From the NCBI GenBank assembly GCA_000437315.1, contig FR899392.1:1-27574 (forward strand): a stretch of 27,574 nt of DNA. Reading direction: 5' to 3'. The position numbers and the translations under genes are program-made. Positions 1 through 6,422 of this stretch are shown here, one piece after another. The first letter of the stretch is position 1. The number at the start of each line of letters is the position of its first letter. The stretch is from Mycoplasma sp. CAG:472. GTDB taxonomy: Bacteria > Bacillota_I > Bacilli_A > RF39 > UBA660. A model generated the notes under the pieces. That model ran no database searches, was not told the origin of the DNA, and was given only the letters and a program-made list of their open reading frames with translations.

Positions 1-297
1 TTTATGGGGGATGCAGGAATAGAAAAAGATATTTTAGAAAAATATAATATAAGTGATGTATATGTATTAAAAGTAGGACACCATGGAAGTAAGACAAGTT
101 CAAGTATTGAATTTATTAATGAGATTAATCCAAAGTATTCAATAATTAGTGTCGGAAAGAATAACCGTTATGGTCATCCTAATAAAGAAGTATTAAATAA
201 TTTAGATAATTCAAAGATATATAGAACAGATGAAGATGGTAGTATTTTATTTAAAATAAAAAATAATAAATTTCAAATTGAAACTTATAGTCCATAG
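1..297 (+). CDS. comEC: ComEC/Rec2 competence protein, C-terminal fragment (5' partial)
   Basis: The reading frame is open from the first base and enters from upstream, so this is the last ~98 residues of a larger protein. It is the end of the metallo-beta-lactamase-like domain of ComEC, the inner-membrane channel that takes single-stranded DNA into the cell during natural transformation. The visible signature is GDAG near the start, then VLKVGHHGSKTSSS, IISVGKNNRYGHP and YRTDEDGSI. These are the usual closing motifs of the ComEC nuclease-like domain. The membrane part lies outside the window. No strong T-run terminator follows; a 12-base palindrome (ATTGCTAGCAAT, 306-317) lies 9 bases after the stop. 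The assignment is confident at family level, but whether the whole gene is intact cannot be judged here. Confidence 0.9.
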   Translation, partial: FMGDAGIEKDILEKYNISDVYVLKVGHHGSKTSSSIEFINEINPKYSIISVGKNNRYGHPNKEVLNNLDNSKIYRTDEDGSILFKIKNNKFQIETYSP

Positions 298-385
298 AAA
301 TAAATATTGCTAGCAATTGAAATTTAAATGGTTATGAAGTTTCAGAACTGCTTCTTGATGTTAGGAAACTGATAATAGGTTGTAA

Positions 386-413
386 TTGAAAATCTAAATT
401 AAGTAGATATAAT
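386..413 (+). promoter_or_regulatory. Sigma-A-type promoter, upstream of the rel leader (distal)
   Basis: TTGAAA (386-391) and TATAAT (408-413) are separated by 16 bases. This is a good sigma-A match in the 298-494 gap after comEC. Apart from this promoter, the next one and short palindromes, I see nothing conserved in that gap. Confidence 0.5.
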
Positions 414-436
414 AGTTGCAATTTATAAAAAATCTA

Positions 437-464
437 TTGACAAATACTAAAAGAATGCTAAAAT
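437..464 (+). promoter_or_regulatory. Sigma-A-type promoter, upstream of the rel leader (proximal)
   Basis: TTGACA (437-442) is a perfect -35 box, followed after 16 bases by TAAAAT (459-464). Transcription would start near 471, about 24 bases before the small ORF at 495. This gives a leader of about 220 bases before rel. Confidence 0.65.
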
Positions 465-494
465 ATATTTTAATTAATTTAAAAAGGAGACTAT

Positions 495-641
495 ATGGGA
501 AAGAGATTCTATAATGGTATTATTGGATTTAATCAAAGAATCATTGTTAGAAATGAATATAATACTAACATTATTTACTCATGTTCTCTTTTAGACTCAA
601 TTAGTAATAAGATAATAACGGTGACCGAAATTACATTATAA
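495..641 (+). CDS. Small ORF (48 aa) in the rel leader; possible leader peptide
   Basis: The ATG at 495 is preceded by AAAAGGAG (483-490) at normal spacing and lies just downstream of a strong promoter. The 48-residue product begins MGKRFYNGIIGF and ends KIITVTEITL. It has no recognisable domain, signal or repeat. Its last nine codons and its stop lie inside the left arm of the long hairpin at 614-666. A ribosome finishing this ORF would therefore disrupt the hairpin. It could be a regulatory leader peptide for rel, an independent small protein, or chance. The promoter and ribosome site favour real translation, but no homologue is recognised. Confidence 0.4.
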   Translation: MGKRFYNGIIGFNQRIIVRNEYNTNIIYSCSLLDSISNKIITVTEITL

Positions 642-666
642 TATAGTGTTTTTTGGCACCGTTATT
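614..666 (+). promoter_or_regulatory. Long leader hairpin before rel (terminator or attenuator-like)
   Basis: AATAACGGTG (614-623) pairs perfectly with CACCGTTATT (657-666). Inside it CCGAAA (625-630) pairs with TTTTGG (651-656), and ACATTAT (633-639) pairs with ATAGTGT (643-649) around a 3-base loop. Together this is about 23 pairs with one bulge and one small internal loop. The right arm runs into a T-rich stretch (662-672). The structure lies between the small ORF and the ribosome site of rel, so it could stop or modulate transcription into rel. Confidence 0.6.
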
Positions 667-688
667 TTATTTGTAGGAGGTGTTTTGA

Positions 689-2131
689 ATGAATAACAGT
701 ATTTCATTACAAGATTTATTGAATAAATTAAGAGAATATAATCCTGAAGAAGTGGAAATTGTTAAAATGGCTTACGAATATGCTGATACATTGCATAAGA
801 GGCAAATGAGACAAAGTGGTGAACCATATATTAGTCATCCATTAAATGTTGCATATATTTTGGCAGAGATGCATGCAGATAGAGATACAATATGTGCTGG
901 ACTACTTCATGATACTTTAGAAGATACAAACATTACTAAAGAAGATATATCACATGATTTTAATCAAAATATTGCTAATTTAGTAGATGGTGTAACAAAA
1001 TTATCAAAAATGAATTTTTCTTCTAAACAAGATCAGAATTATGCAAATACAAGAAAAATAATAACGGGAATAACCGAAGATGTAAGAATAATTATAATTA
1101 AATTAGCAGATAGACTTCATAACATGAGAACATTAGAGTTTAAATCAGAATTTAAGCAAAAAGAAAATGCACTTGAAACTATGGAAATATTTGTTCCACT
1201 TGCTTATTATATAGGTGCTTATAGAATAAAATCAGAGTTAGAGGATTTATCATTACAATATCTTAAACCAGATATGTATAAAAAAATAGAAGAAAGAAAA
1301 ATAAGATTAGAAGAATCGAGCAAAGATTGCTTAAAAGAAATGTTATATAAGATAGAAACTTTATTAAATGATAAAAACATACCTAATGAGATAAAGATAA
1401 GAACTAAAAATATTTATGGCATATATAAAAGATTAAATGAAGGTCATAAATTATCTGATATACATGATTTGTTGGCACTTAAAATAATGGTAGATGAAGT
1501 AGAAAATTGTTACAGAACATTATATTTAATACATAATGAGTATCATCCAATAAACGATAAATTTAAAGATTATATTTGTAATCCAAAAACAAATATGTAT
1601 CAAAGCTTACATACAACAGTTTTTGGACCTGATGATAGGTTAGTACAAACACAAATTAGAACTTTTGATATGGATAAAGTGGCATCTTTTGGATTAACTG
1701 CATATTGGGATGAACAAAAGGGAAAAGCAAGAGATGTAATGCAAGATGATTTAAAACAAAAATTTCAATTTTTTAAATCGTTAACAGAAATTAATTCCAT
1801 GTTTGGAGATAATCAACAATTTGTAAATCAAGTAAAGACTGAACTATTCGCGGACAAAGTTTATGTATATACAACAAAAGGAGATATCATAGAGCTTCCT
1901 AAAGGAGCTACGCCAATAGATTTTGCATATAAAATACATACAGATATAGGGAATACAATGGTGGGAGTATTTGTAAATGATGAGTTTGTGCCAATAGATT
2001 ATGTATTACATAATAAAGATAGAGTTAGAATTGTTACTGATGAATTATCTTATGGTCCTAGAATTGACTGGATAGACAAAGCTCAAACAAGTTTGGCGAA
2101 AAGAAAAATAAAAGAATTTAGTAAAAAATAA
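689..2131 (+). CDS. rel: Short RelA/SpoT homologue; ppGpp hydrolase intact, synthetase degenerate
   Basis: Members of this family make and/or hydrolyse (p)ppGpp, the stringent-response alarmone. The product has 480 residues: HD hydrolase (~25-190), synthetase-like domain (~235-345) and TGS domain (~388-450). It stops there, whereas bifunctional Rel proteins are ~730 residues with helical, zinc-finger and ACT/RRM domains. All expected hydrolase residues are visible: R41, H50, the HDxxED motif at 74-79, D141 and N145. The synthetase domain keeps RTK (238-240), DLLA (260-263) and YQSLHT, but the usual NGY is NMY (M303). The catalytic Glu of the ExQIRT motif appears to be Gln320, and the MHxxAExG motif is MDKVASFG. 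I infer a hydrolase-biased enzyme. The start follows TAGGAGGTG at proper spacing. Its leader holds a small ORF and a long hairpin. Confidence 0.88.
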   Translation: MNNSISLQDLLNKLREYNPEEVEIVKMAYEYADTLHKRQMRQSGEPYISHPLNVAYILAEMHADRDTICAGLLHDTLEDTNITKEDISHDFNQNIANLVDGVTKLSKMNFSSKQDQNYANTRKIITGITEDVRIIIIKLADRLHNMRTLEFKSEFKQKENALETMEIFVPLAYYIGAYRIKSELEDLSLQYLKPDMYKKIEERKIRLEESSKDCLKEMLYKIETLLNDKNIPNEIKIRTKNIYGIYKRLNEGHKLSDIHDLLALKIMVDEVENCYRTLYLIHNEYHPINDKFKDYICNPKTNMYQSLHTTVFGPDDRLVQTQIRTFDMDKVASFGLTAYWDEQKGKARDVMQDDLKQKFQFFKSLTEINSMFGDNQQFVNQVKTELFADKVYVYTTKGDIIELPKGATPIDFAYKIHTDIGNTMVGVFVNDEFVPIDYVLHNKDRVRIVTDELSYGPRIDWIDKAQTSLAKRKIKEFSKK

Positions 2132-2143
2132 TACCACTGAATT

Positions 2144-2164
2144 ATGAGTTTATAGGGAACTCAT
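2144..2164 (+). terminator. Hairpin after rel, weak terminator
   Basis: ATGAGTT (2144-2150) and AACTCAT (2158-2164) pair perfectly around a 7-base loop. A-rich rather than T-rich sequence follows, so it may not terminate efficiently on this strand. I find no convincing promoter between it and 2208, which makes read-through from rel into the downstream locus plausible. Confidence 0.35.
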
Positions 2165-2207
2165 TGTAAAAAAAACTATTAAACAAAGAAGGAGGTGATT
2201 AACTATT

Positions 2208-2264
2208 ATGAAAAAATTAATGAGAAAATTTAATAAAAAATATGATATGTTATGTACTGCATAG
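2208..2264 (+). CDS. Candidate RiPP precursor peptide (18 aa)
   Basis: This tiny ORF encodes MKKLMRKFNKKYDMLCTA. It is preceded by AAGGAGGTGAT (2189-2199), almost the full complement of the 16S rRNA 3' end, 8 bases before the ATG. This is the strongest ribosome site in the window, far better than chance would give an 18-codon ORF. The N-terminal part is basic and leader-like, and the C-terminus has one Cys and one Thr (LCTA), the residue types that YcaO cyclodehydratases convert to azolines. It is followed by a hairpin and then by peptidase, partner and YcaO genes, the arrangement expected of a precursor expressed above its enzymes. It has no transport signal. The alternative is a leader peptide controlling translation of the operon. 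The precursor role is an inference from position and composition. Confidence 0.6.
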   Translation: MKKLMRKFNKKYDMLCTA

Positions 2265-2281
2265 TTATCATATAAATTTAT

Positions 2282-2302
2282 AGTCATAGTATTTCTATGG
2301 CT
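2282..2302 (+). promoter_or_regulatory. Hairpin between the candidate precursor and its enzymes
   Basis: AGTCATAG (2282-2289) pairs with CTATGGCT (2295-2302) over 8 pairs, including one G-T, around a 5-base loop. Only a short T run follows, then GGGAGG for the next gene. It could act as a partial terminator or an RNA-stability element that sets precursor output above enzyme output, as is common in RiPP operons. Confidence 0.5.
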
Positions 2303-2321
2303 TTATAGGGAGGTTTAATAC

Positions 2322-3935
2322 ATGGAAAATATAAAGAGTAAAATAATACCAGAAAGTTTAAAAAGTAATATTGATGAAGTTATGGAGAGACAATTATTTA
2401 ATGCTAATAGATATTACGCGGAGTCTAATCCAGAAATAAGTAGTTTGATGAAAAAAGAATTATATCAAAGTCCAATGGAGTTTTTACATAGATTAAAAAC
2501 GAGATGGAATTGGCATAACACTTATTATGAATTATTGTTAGAACCTGCTTTTGATAAAATTATTCGTGAGAATTTTACTGAATTATCACCAGCAGAATTG
2601 GATGATATTATAAATATTTATTCAACTTCTTGTTTAGTCGACGAAGCGACACTTGTAATGTCAGGTTCAATTAAAAAATACTTGGATTATAATTGCAAAA
2701 ATATTGAAGTTACTGATGAAAATATTTTGACAGAAAAGTTAAATATAATGCTAATTACTCCGCCAATTGAAACTTTCTTTGCTCAATATCAAATTGACCA
2801 TTTATATTACATATATTTACTTAAAACAAATGATACTGATACTCAAAAATTTAAAAATTATCTATTAAAAAAATATCATGCTAATGATGAAAAAATATTT
2901 GTTTCTAGATTTCAAAAAAAATTTAAGAATAATTTATCAATGACTGAGGGAGAACTTTTAGAAGATATTAAACATTATAGAATACCTGAATATTACAAAA
3001 CTCAACATTTTTACTTTACTCTTGAACATCCAGATAGAAAAGCAATTAGAGATATTATTATTTATGATAATTTAGACGAAAAATTAATTGCTTCTAATTT
3101 AATTGGAATTTCTGGATTCTTGTTTAGAAGAAAAATTTTAGAATATCTTAATAATAGTGGAATTTTAAAAAATAATGGTTACATATATGAATTTAACAAT
3201 GATATAATTATAAGTTCATTAGAAATATTAAAAGAAGAAAGGATTAATAATATGGATAAAGATGTAAGACCATATAAACAAAGAGGAGATACTTGTGCTA
3301 TTGCCTGTATGATGATGGTACTAGAATACTATAAAGTTATTCCAAAGGCGAATTGGTATGACGAAAGAAGATTATATAGGTTATATGGTTCAAAATATAT
3401 GGATGGAACACCATTTTCAGCTTTAGCATTTTATATGTCAAAAAATGGTTTACAAACAACTATTTGCCATGAAAGTCAAGAATTGTTTAGAAATGATCAA
3501 GGGGTTATTAATCAGGAAGATTTTAAATTTGCAATGGATGAATACAAAGAATATTTAAAATATGCAGAAAATAATGGTACAAAAATTGTAAATGGAATGG
3601 ATATAACTGTTGATGTTTTAAAACAAAAATTACAAAATGGTGATTTAGTTATATTAGCTGGTGAGGTTTCGGACACTTATCATGCAATTGTACTTACAGG
3701 TTATTGTCAAGATGGTTTCAAAGTATGTGATCCGTTATATAAGACAAAACAAAGCAGGACATTTGATGAAATAGAAAAATTTATGAATACAAGTATAGGC
3801 AAGTGGTTCATAAGTGTTAATGATAAGACAAAAGAAAAAGAAAATTTAATTAATAATTTAGAAAAATTCAACGATGAAGCTCAAATGTTAATGACTAAAC
3901 AAGAAAATAGGAGCCTTAAGCATGTTAAAAAATAA
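2322..3935 (+). CDS. Unknown N-terminal domain fused to a C39-like cysteine peptidase
   Basis: The product has 537 residues. Residues ~1-310 form a soluble, probably mostly helical domain that I do not recognise. Residues ~314-500 match the papain-fold peptidase C39-like family. They show RPYKQRGDTCAIACMMM with oxyanion Gln320 and nucleophile Cys325, then TYHAIVLTGY with His454 and an Asp in VCDP (Asp470) as the rest of the triad. C39 enzymes typically cleave leaders after double-Gly sites and are usually fused to ABC exporters. Here there is no membrane segment or ATPase, so the enzyme is cytosolic. With a candidate precursor just upstream and YcaO downstream, I infer that it trims the modified peptide or conjugates it. 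GGGAGG precedes the start, and the stop overlaps the next gene by 14 bases. Confidence 0.75.
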   Translation: MENIKSKIIPESLKSNIDEVMERQLFNANRYYAESNPEISSLMKKELYQSPMEFLHRLKTRWNWHNTYYELLLEPAFDKIIRENFTELSPAELDDIINIYSTSCLVDEATLVMSGSIKKYLDYNCKNIEVTDENILTEKLNIMLITPPIETFFAQYQIDHLYYIYLLKTNDTDTQKFKNYLLKKYHANDEKIFVSRFQKKFKNNLSMTEGELLEDIKHYRIPEYYKTQHFYFTLEHPDRKAIRDIIIYDNLDEKLIASNLIGISGFLFRRKILEYLNNSGILKNNGYIYEFNNDIIISSLEILKEERINNMDKDVRPYKQRGDTCAIACMMMVLEYYKVIPKANWYDERRLYRLYGSKYMDGTPFSALAFYMSKNGLQTTICHESQELFRNDQGVINQEDFKFAMDEYKEYLKYAENNGTKIVNGMDITVDVLKQKLQNGDLVILAGEVSDTYHAIVLTGYCQDGFKVCDPLYKTKQSRTFDEIEKFMNTSIGKWFISVNDKTKEKENLINNLEKFNDEAQMLMTKQENRSLKHVKK

Positions 3936-4257
3936 TTATTTGTTTTATAGTGATTACTTAAAAAAAAGAAATTTAAAAGATAAGTCAATATTGATTGCCA
4001 AAACTAAAAATTCATATTTAATTGGCCCGTTAATAAATTCAAGGTTTGATGAAGAGTCATTTTATAAAAGAATTAAATCTAATAGTATATATACATTTGA
4101 CATATATAAAAAAATGTTTAGAAAAAAATGCAATAATTTGATTGAAAAATATATGAATGATTTGAAGAATAATCAAATATTTGAAATATATAAAAACGGA
4201 GAATTAGTTAAACATTCAATATTAAAAGTTCCAGGTGAAAATTATGGAAAAGAATAA
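3922..4257 (+). CDS. Reduced TOMM cyclodehydratase partner protein (111 aa)
   Basis: This is probably a minimal form of the ThiF/SagC-like cyclodehydratase domain that binds the RiPP leader and activates YcaO. Two landmarks are visible. YLIGPLI at 32-38 corresponds to the GPLF segment of that family. IFEIYKNGELVKHSILKVPG at 86-105 corresponds to the family's closing segment, which normally runs H-x-x-L-x-V-P-R-C-P-x-C. The zinc-binding cysteines expected in both segments are missing; only Cys70 is present. Full partners are 250-400 residues or are fused to YcaO, so this copy is strongly shortened. It overlaps the peptidase gene by 14 bases and the YcaO gene by 14 bases, which implies coupled translation. 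The start follows AGGAG. The family call is moderate and rests on position and these two segments. Confidence 0.5.
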   Translation: MLKNNYLFYSDYLKKRNLKDKSILIAKTKNSYLIGPLINSRFDEESFYKRIKSNSIYTFDIYKKMFRKKCNNLIEKYMNDLKNNQIFEIYKNGELVKHSILKVPGENYGKE

Positions 4258-5521
4258 GCTAATTTTAAATAGAAAAGAAATTATAAGTATTTTAGGAAAA
4301 GAGTATGAAAGATTAGTAGATATATTTAGTGATAAGTTTGGAATAGTAAATGCTATGTTAGAACGACATGAGCTAGATAAGTATAATCTTTTCATGTATC
4401 AATGTTTAAGCGCAAATACTGTTGATTTATTTGGCTTAAGTAGAGAAGTTTCTAGTGGCGGTTTAGGGGTAAATGAAAATAAAAAAATTGCCATGACTAG
4501 TTGTTTAGCAGAAGCATTAGAACGTTATTGTATGTCTTATATTCCAAAAAAAGAAATTATAAAGAGCACGAAAATAAATTTAAGAAAAGAAAATACTTTT
4601 GATAACTTTTTTACATATAGTGAACAACAGTATGATAAATTAGATTTGTTTTTAAATCCAAATAAAGAAAAAATAGAGTGGACAAAAATTTATAATATTG
4701 ATAGTAGAAAAAAATTTAAATACTGGCCTGCTAGTTTGATATATTTACCATATGATTTAAATAAAACAGTGGCAGAAACAACTTCAACAGGTATGGCCGC
4801 TGGATTTACATTAGATGAATGCATACAAAGTGGATTGTTAGAATTGATAGAGAGAGATGCATTGATGATTAATTTTATGCAACGCCTGAATCCACCTGAA
4901 ATTAATTTGGAAACTTTAGATGGTGAAAATTTAAAATTGATAAAGAAAATACAAAAAGAATATGATATAAAAATTTACAAATTGTATTCTGATATTAAAG
5001 TTCCTATTTATTTATCTATTATTTATAAAGAGGAAAAGAAGCATATGCATTATGGTATAGGTGCATGTGCTAGTATAAATTCTGATTATGCCATTAATAA
5101 ATCATTAAAAGAATGTTTATTCACTTATTTCTATTCTTTAAATATAATGGCTGCTCGACAAGGTGATCCTAAAAAAATAAAAACGTTATATGAACACTTT
5201 TTATATTATCAAGGCGATAATTTTAAAAAACTATTATTTAATAGTAAAGTAATTAATTATAAAAAAGAAGCTGTATCATTTAATGACTTATTAAAAAATT
5301 TAAAATGCCAAAATATAGACGTATATTATAAAGAATTAACTACTGATGACATTAAGAAAACTAGTATTAAGGTTGTTAAGGTTATTGTTCCAAGTTTAAT
5401 TGATTTAAATAAAAGTCATATATACCCAAGATTAGGAGCAGAACGATTTTACCTTGTACCAGAGAAATTAAAATTAAAATATAATAAAGAGTTAACGGAG
5501 ATGCCTCATCCGTTTCCATAG
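4244..5521 (+). CDS. YcaO-family azoline-forming cyclodehydratase
   Basis: YcaO enzymes use ATP to activate a peptide amide and, in RiPP pathways, cyclise Cys, Ser or Thr to azolines. The product has 425 residues. SCLAEALERY (86-95) and TGMAAGFTLDECIQSGLLEL with IERDA (182-206) are the ATP/Mg-binding signatures with their Glu residues. The C-terminus is PHPFP (421-425), the Pro-x-Pro-x-Pro ending typical of azoline-forming (TOMM) members rather than thioamide-forming or RimO-associated ones. HIYPRLGAERF (392-402) is also family-typical. I chose the ATG at 4244 because AGGTG lies 6 bases upstream; a GTG at 4235 lies inside that ribosome site. No SagB-type dehydrogenase is present, so azolines would stay reduced unless a distant enzyme acts. 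Confidence 0.9.
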   Translation: MEKNKLILNRKEIISILGKEYERLVDIFSDKFGIVNAMLERHELDKYNLFMYQCLSANTVDLFGLSREVSSGGLGVNENKKIAMTSCLAEALERYCMSYIPKKEIIKSTKINLRKENTFDNFFTYSEQQYDKLDLFLNPNKEKIEWTKIYNIDSRKKFKYWPASLIYLPYDLNKTVAETTSTGMAAGFTLDECIQSGLLELIERDALMINFMQRLNPPEINLETLDGENLKLIKKIQKEYDIKIYKLYSDIKVPIYLSIIYKEEKKHMHYGIGACASINSDYAINKSLKECLFTYFYSLNIMAARQGDPKKIKTLYEHFLYYQGDNFKKLLFNSKVINYKKEAVSFNDLLKNLKCQNIDVYYKELTTDDIKKTSIKVVKVIVPSLIDLNKSHIYPRLGAERFYLVPEKLKLKYNKELTEMPHPFP

Positions 5522-5531
5522 GGGGATAATT

Positions 5532-6422
5532 ATGAGTGAAAGAGATAAATTAGATATTTTATTGTACAATACATATATCAGTATGAGCGATGAAAATCGT
5601 TGTACAGATAGATTAGAATTAATTGCGAAACATTACAAAGTAAATGTTGATTATTTACATGATAGATATTTATGGTTGATGAATATGGGAATTGATCCTA
5701 ATTACTATCATTTGGATGAAAATCATGCCTTGATATATAGGATATTTGACGAATATAACAAAATGCTTAATGAGAACAATATTGAGTATTATTATACTAG
5801 TGGAATCCTTGCATATTTGTTGGTTGATAGAGACTTAGAGAGATATCATCATGATTTAGATATTTTTATAAATATGGAACATTTGGAAAAATTGGAACGA
5901 ATTTGTGATGATTATAATTTTTTGTTTGAACGAAAAATAGGTGAACGCGGTGATGGAACAAAAAGAGTAATGTTAAAAATGTATTATAAAGATATTATTG
6001 ATATTCCGATAACTGTTTTTATGTATGTGAAAGAAAAAGATGGATCCATTACTCAAAAAGATTATTTTATTAATGAAAATAATAGAAAATTAGTTGAATA
6101 TATTCATAATTCTCCATTAATTAGTAAATTAAGTTTCTCTGAAATTCCTAAAAATCATAATGGCATTAAATACTATTCCATAACGCCAGAAGCACTATTT
6201 TTATGTAAAACCGAAAATAGGTCAAAAGATATTTATGACTGTACTGTTTTTAGTAATATTGTAGATAAAAATAAGCTTGAAGAATTAAGTAAAGCATTTA
6301 AATATAATTTACCTAATAATATTGTTGAAGCAAACAATGATGAATTTTCAAATTACATTTTTAAAAATAATGGACCAGAGAAAATAATAGTGAGTAAGAG
6401 GGTATTAGTAAAAAATGATTGA
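5532..6422 (+). CDS. Nucleotidyltransferase-fold protein in the YcaO locus
   Basis: The product has 296 residues and a DNA polymerase beta-type nucleotidyltransferase core similar to lincosamide and aminoglycoside adenylyltransferases. YYTSGILAYLL (87-97) fits the substrate-side Gly/Ser motif. HHDLDIFI (106-113) gives the Asp-x-Asp metal pair (D108, D110), and DIIDIPITVF contains a candidate third Asp (D157). Residues 1-80 are an extra N-terminal helical part. It lies 10 bases after the YcaO stop behind GGGGG and overlaps thiE by 8 bases. Possible roles are nucleotidylation of the RiPP product, of a cofactor or of an unrelated small molecule, or self-immunity. The fold assignment is fairly secure and the substrate is unknown. 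Confidence 0.65.
   Translation: MSERDKLDILLYNTYISMSDENRCTDRLELIAKHYKVNVDYLHDRYLWLMNMGIDPNYYHLDENHALIYRIFDEYNKMLNENNIEYYYTSGILAYLLVDRDLERYHHDLDIFINMEHLEKLERICDDYNFLFERKIGERGDGTKRVMLKMYYKDIIDIPITVFMYVKEKDGSITQKDYFINENNRKLVEYIHNSPLISKLSFSEIPKNHNGIKYYSITPEALFLCKTENRSKDIYDCTVFSNIVDKNKLEELSKAFKYNLPNNIVEANNDEFSNYIFKNNGPEKIIVSKRVLVKND

Noticed and set aside
331..420. Short open stretch in the gap after comEC (reads YEVSELLLDVRKLIIGC)
   Set aside because: Too short, interrupted and without a ribosome site; could be a relic of a lost gene but no family is recognisable.
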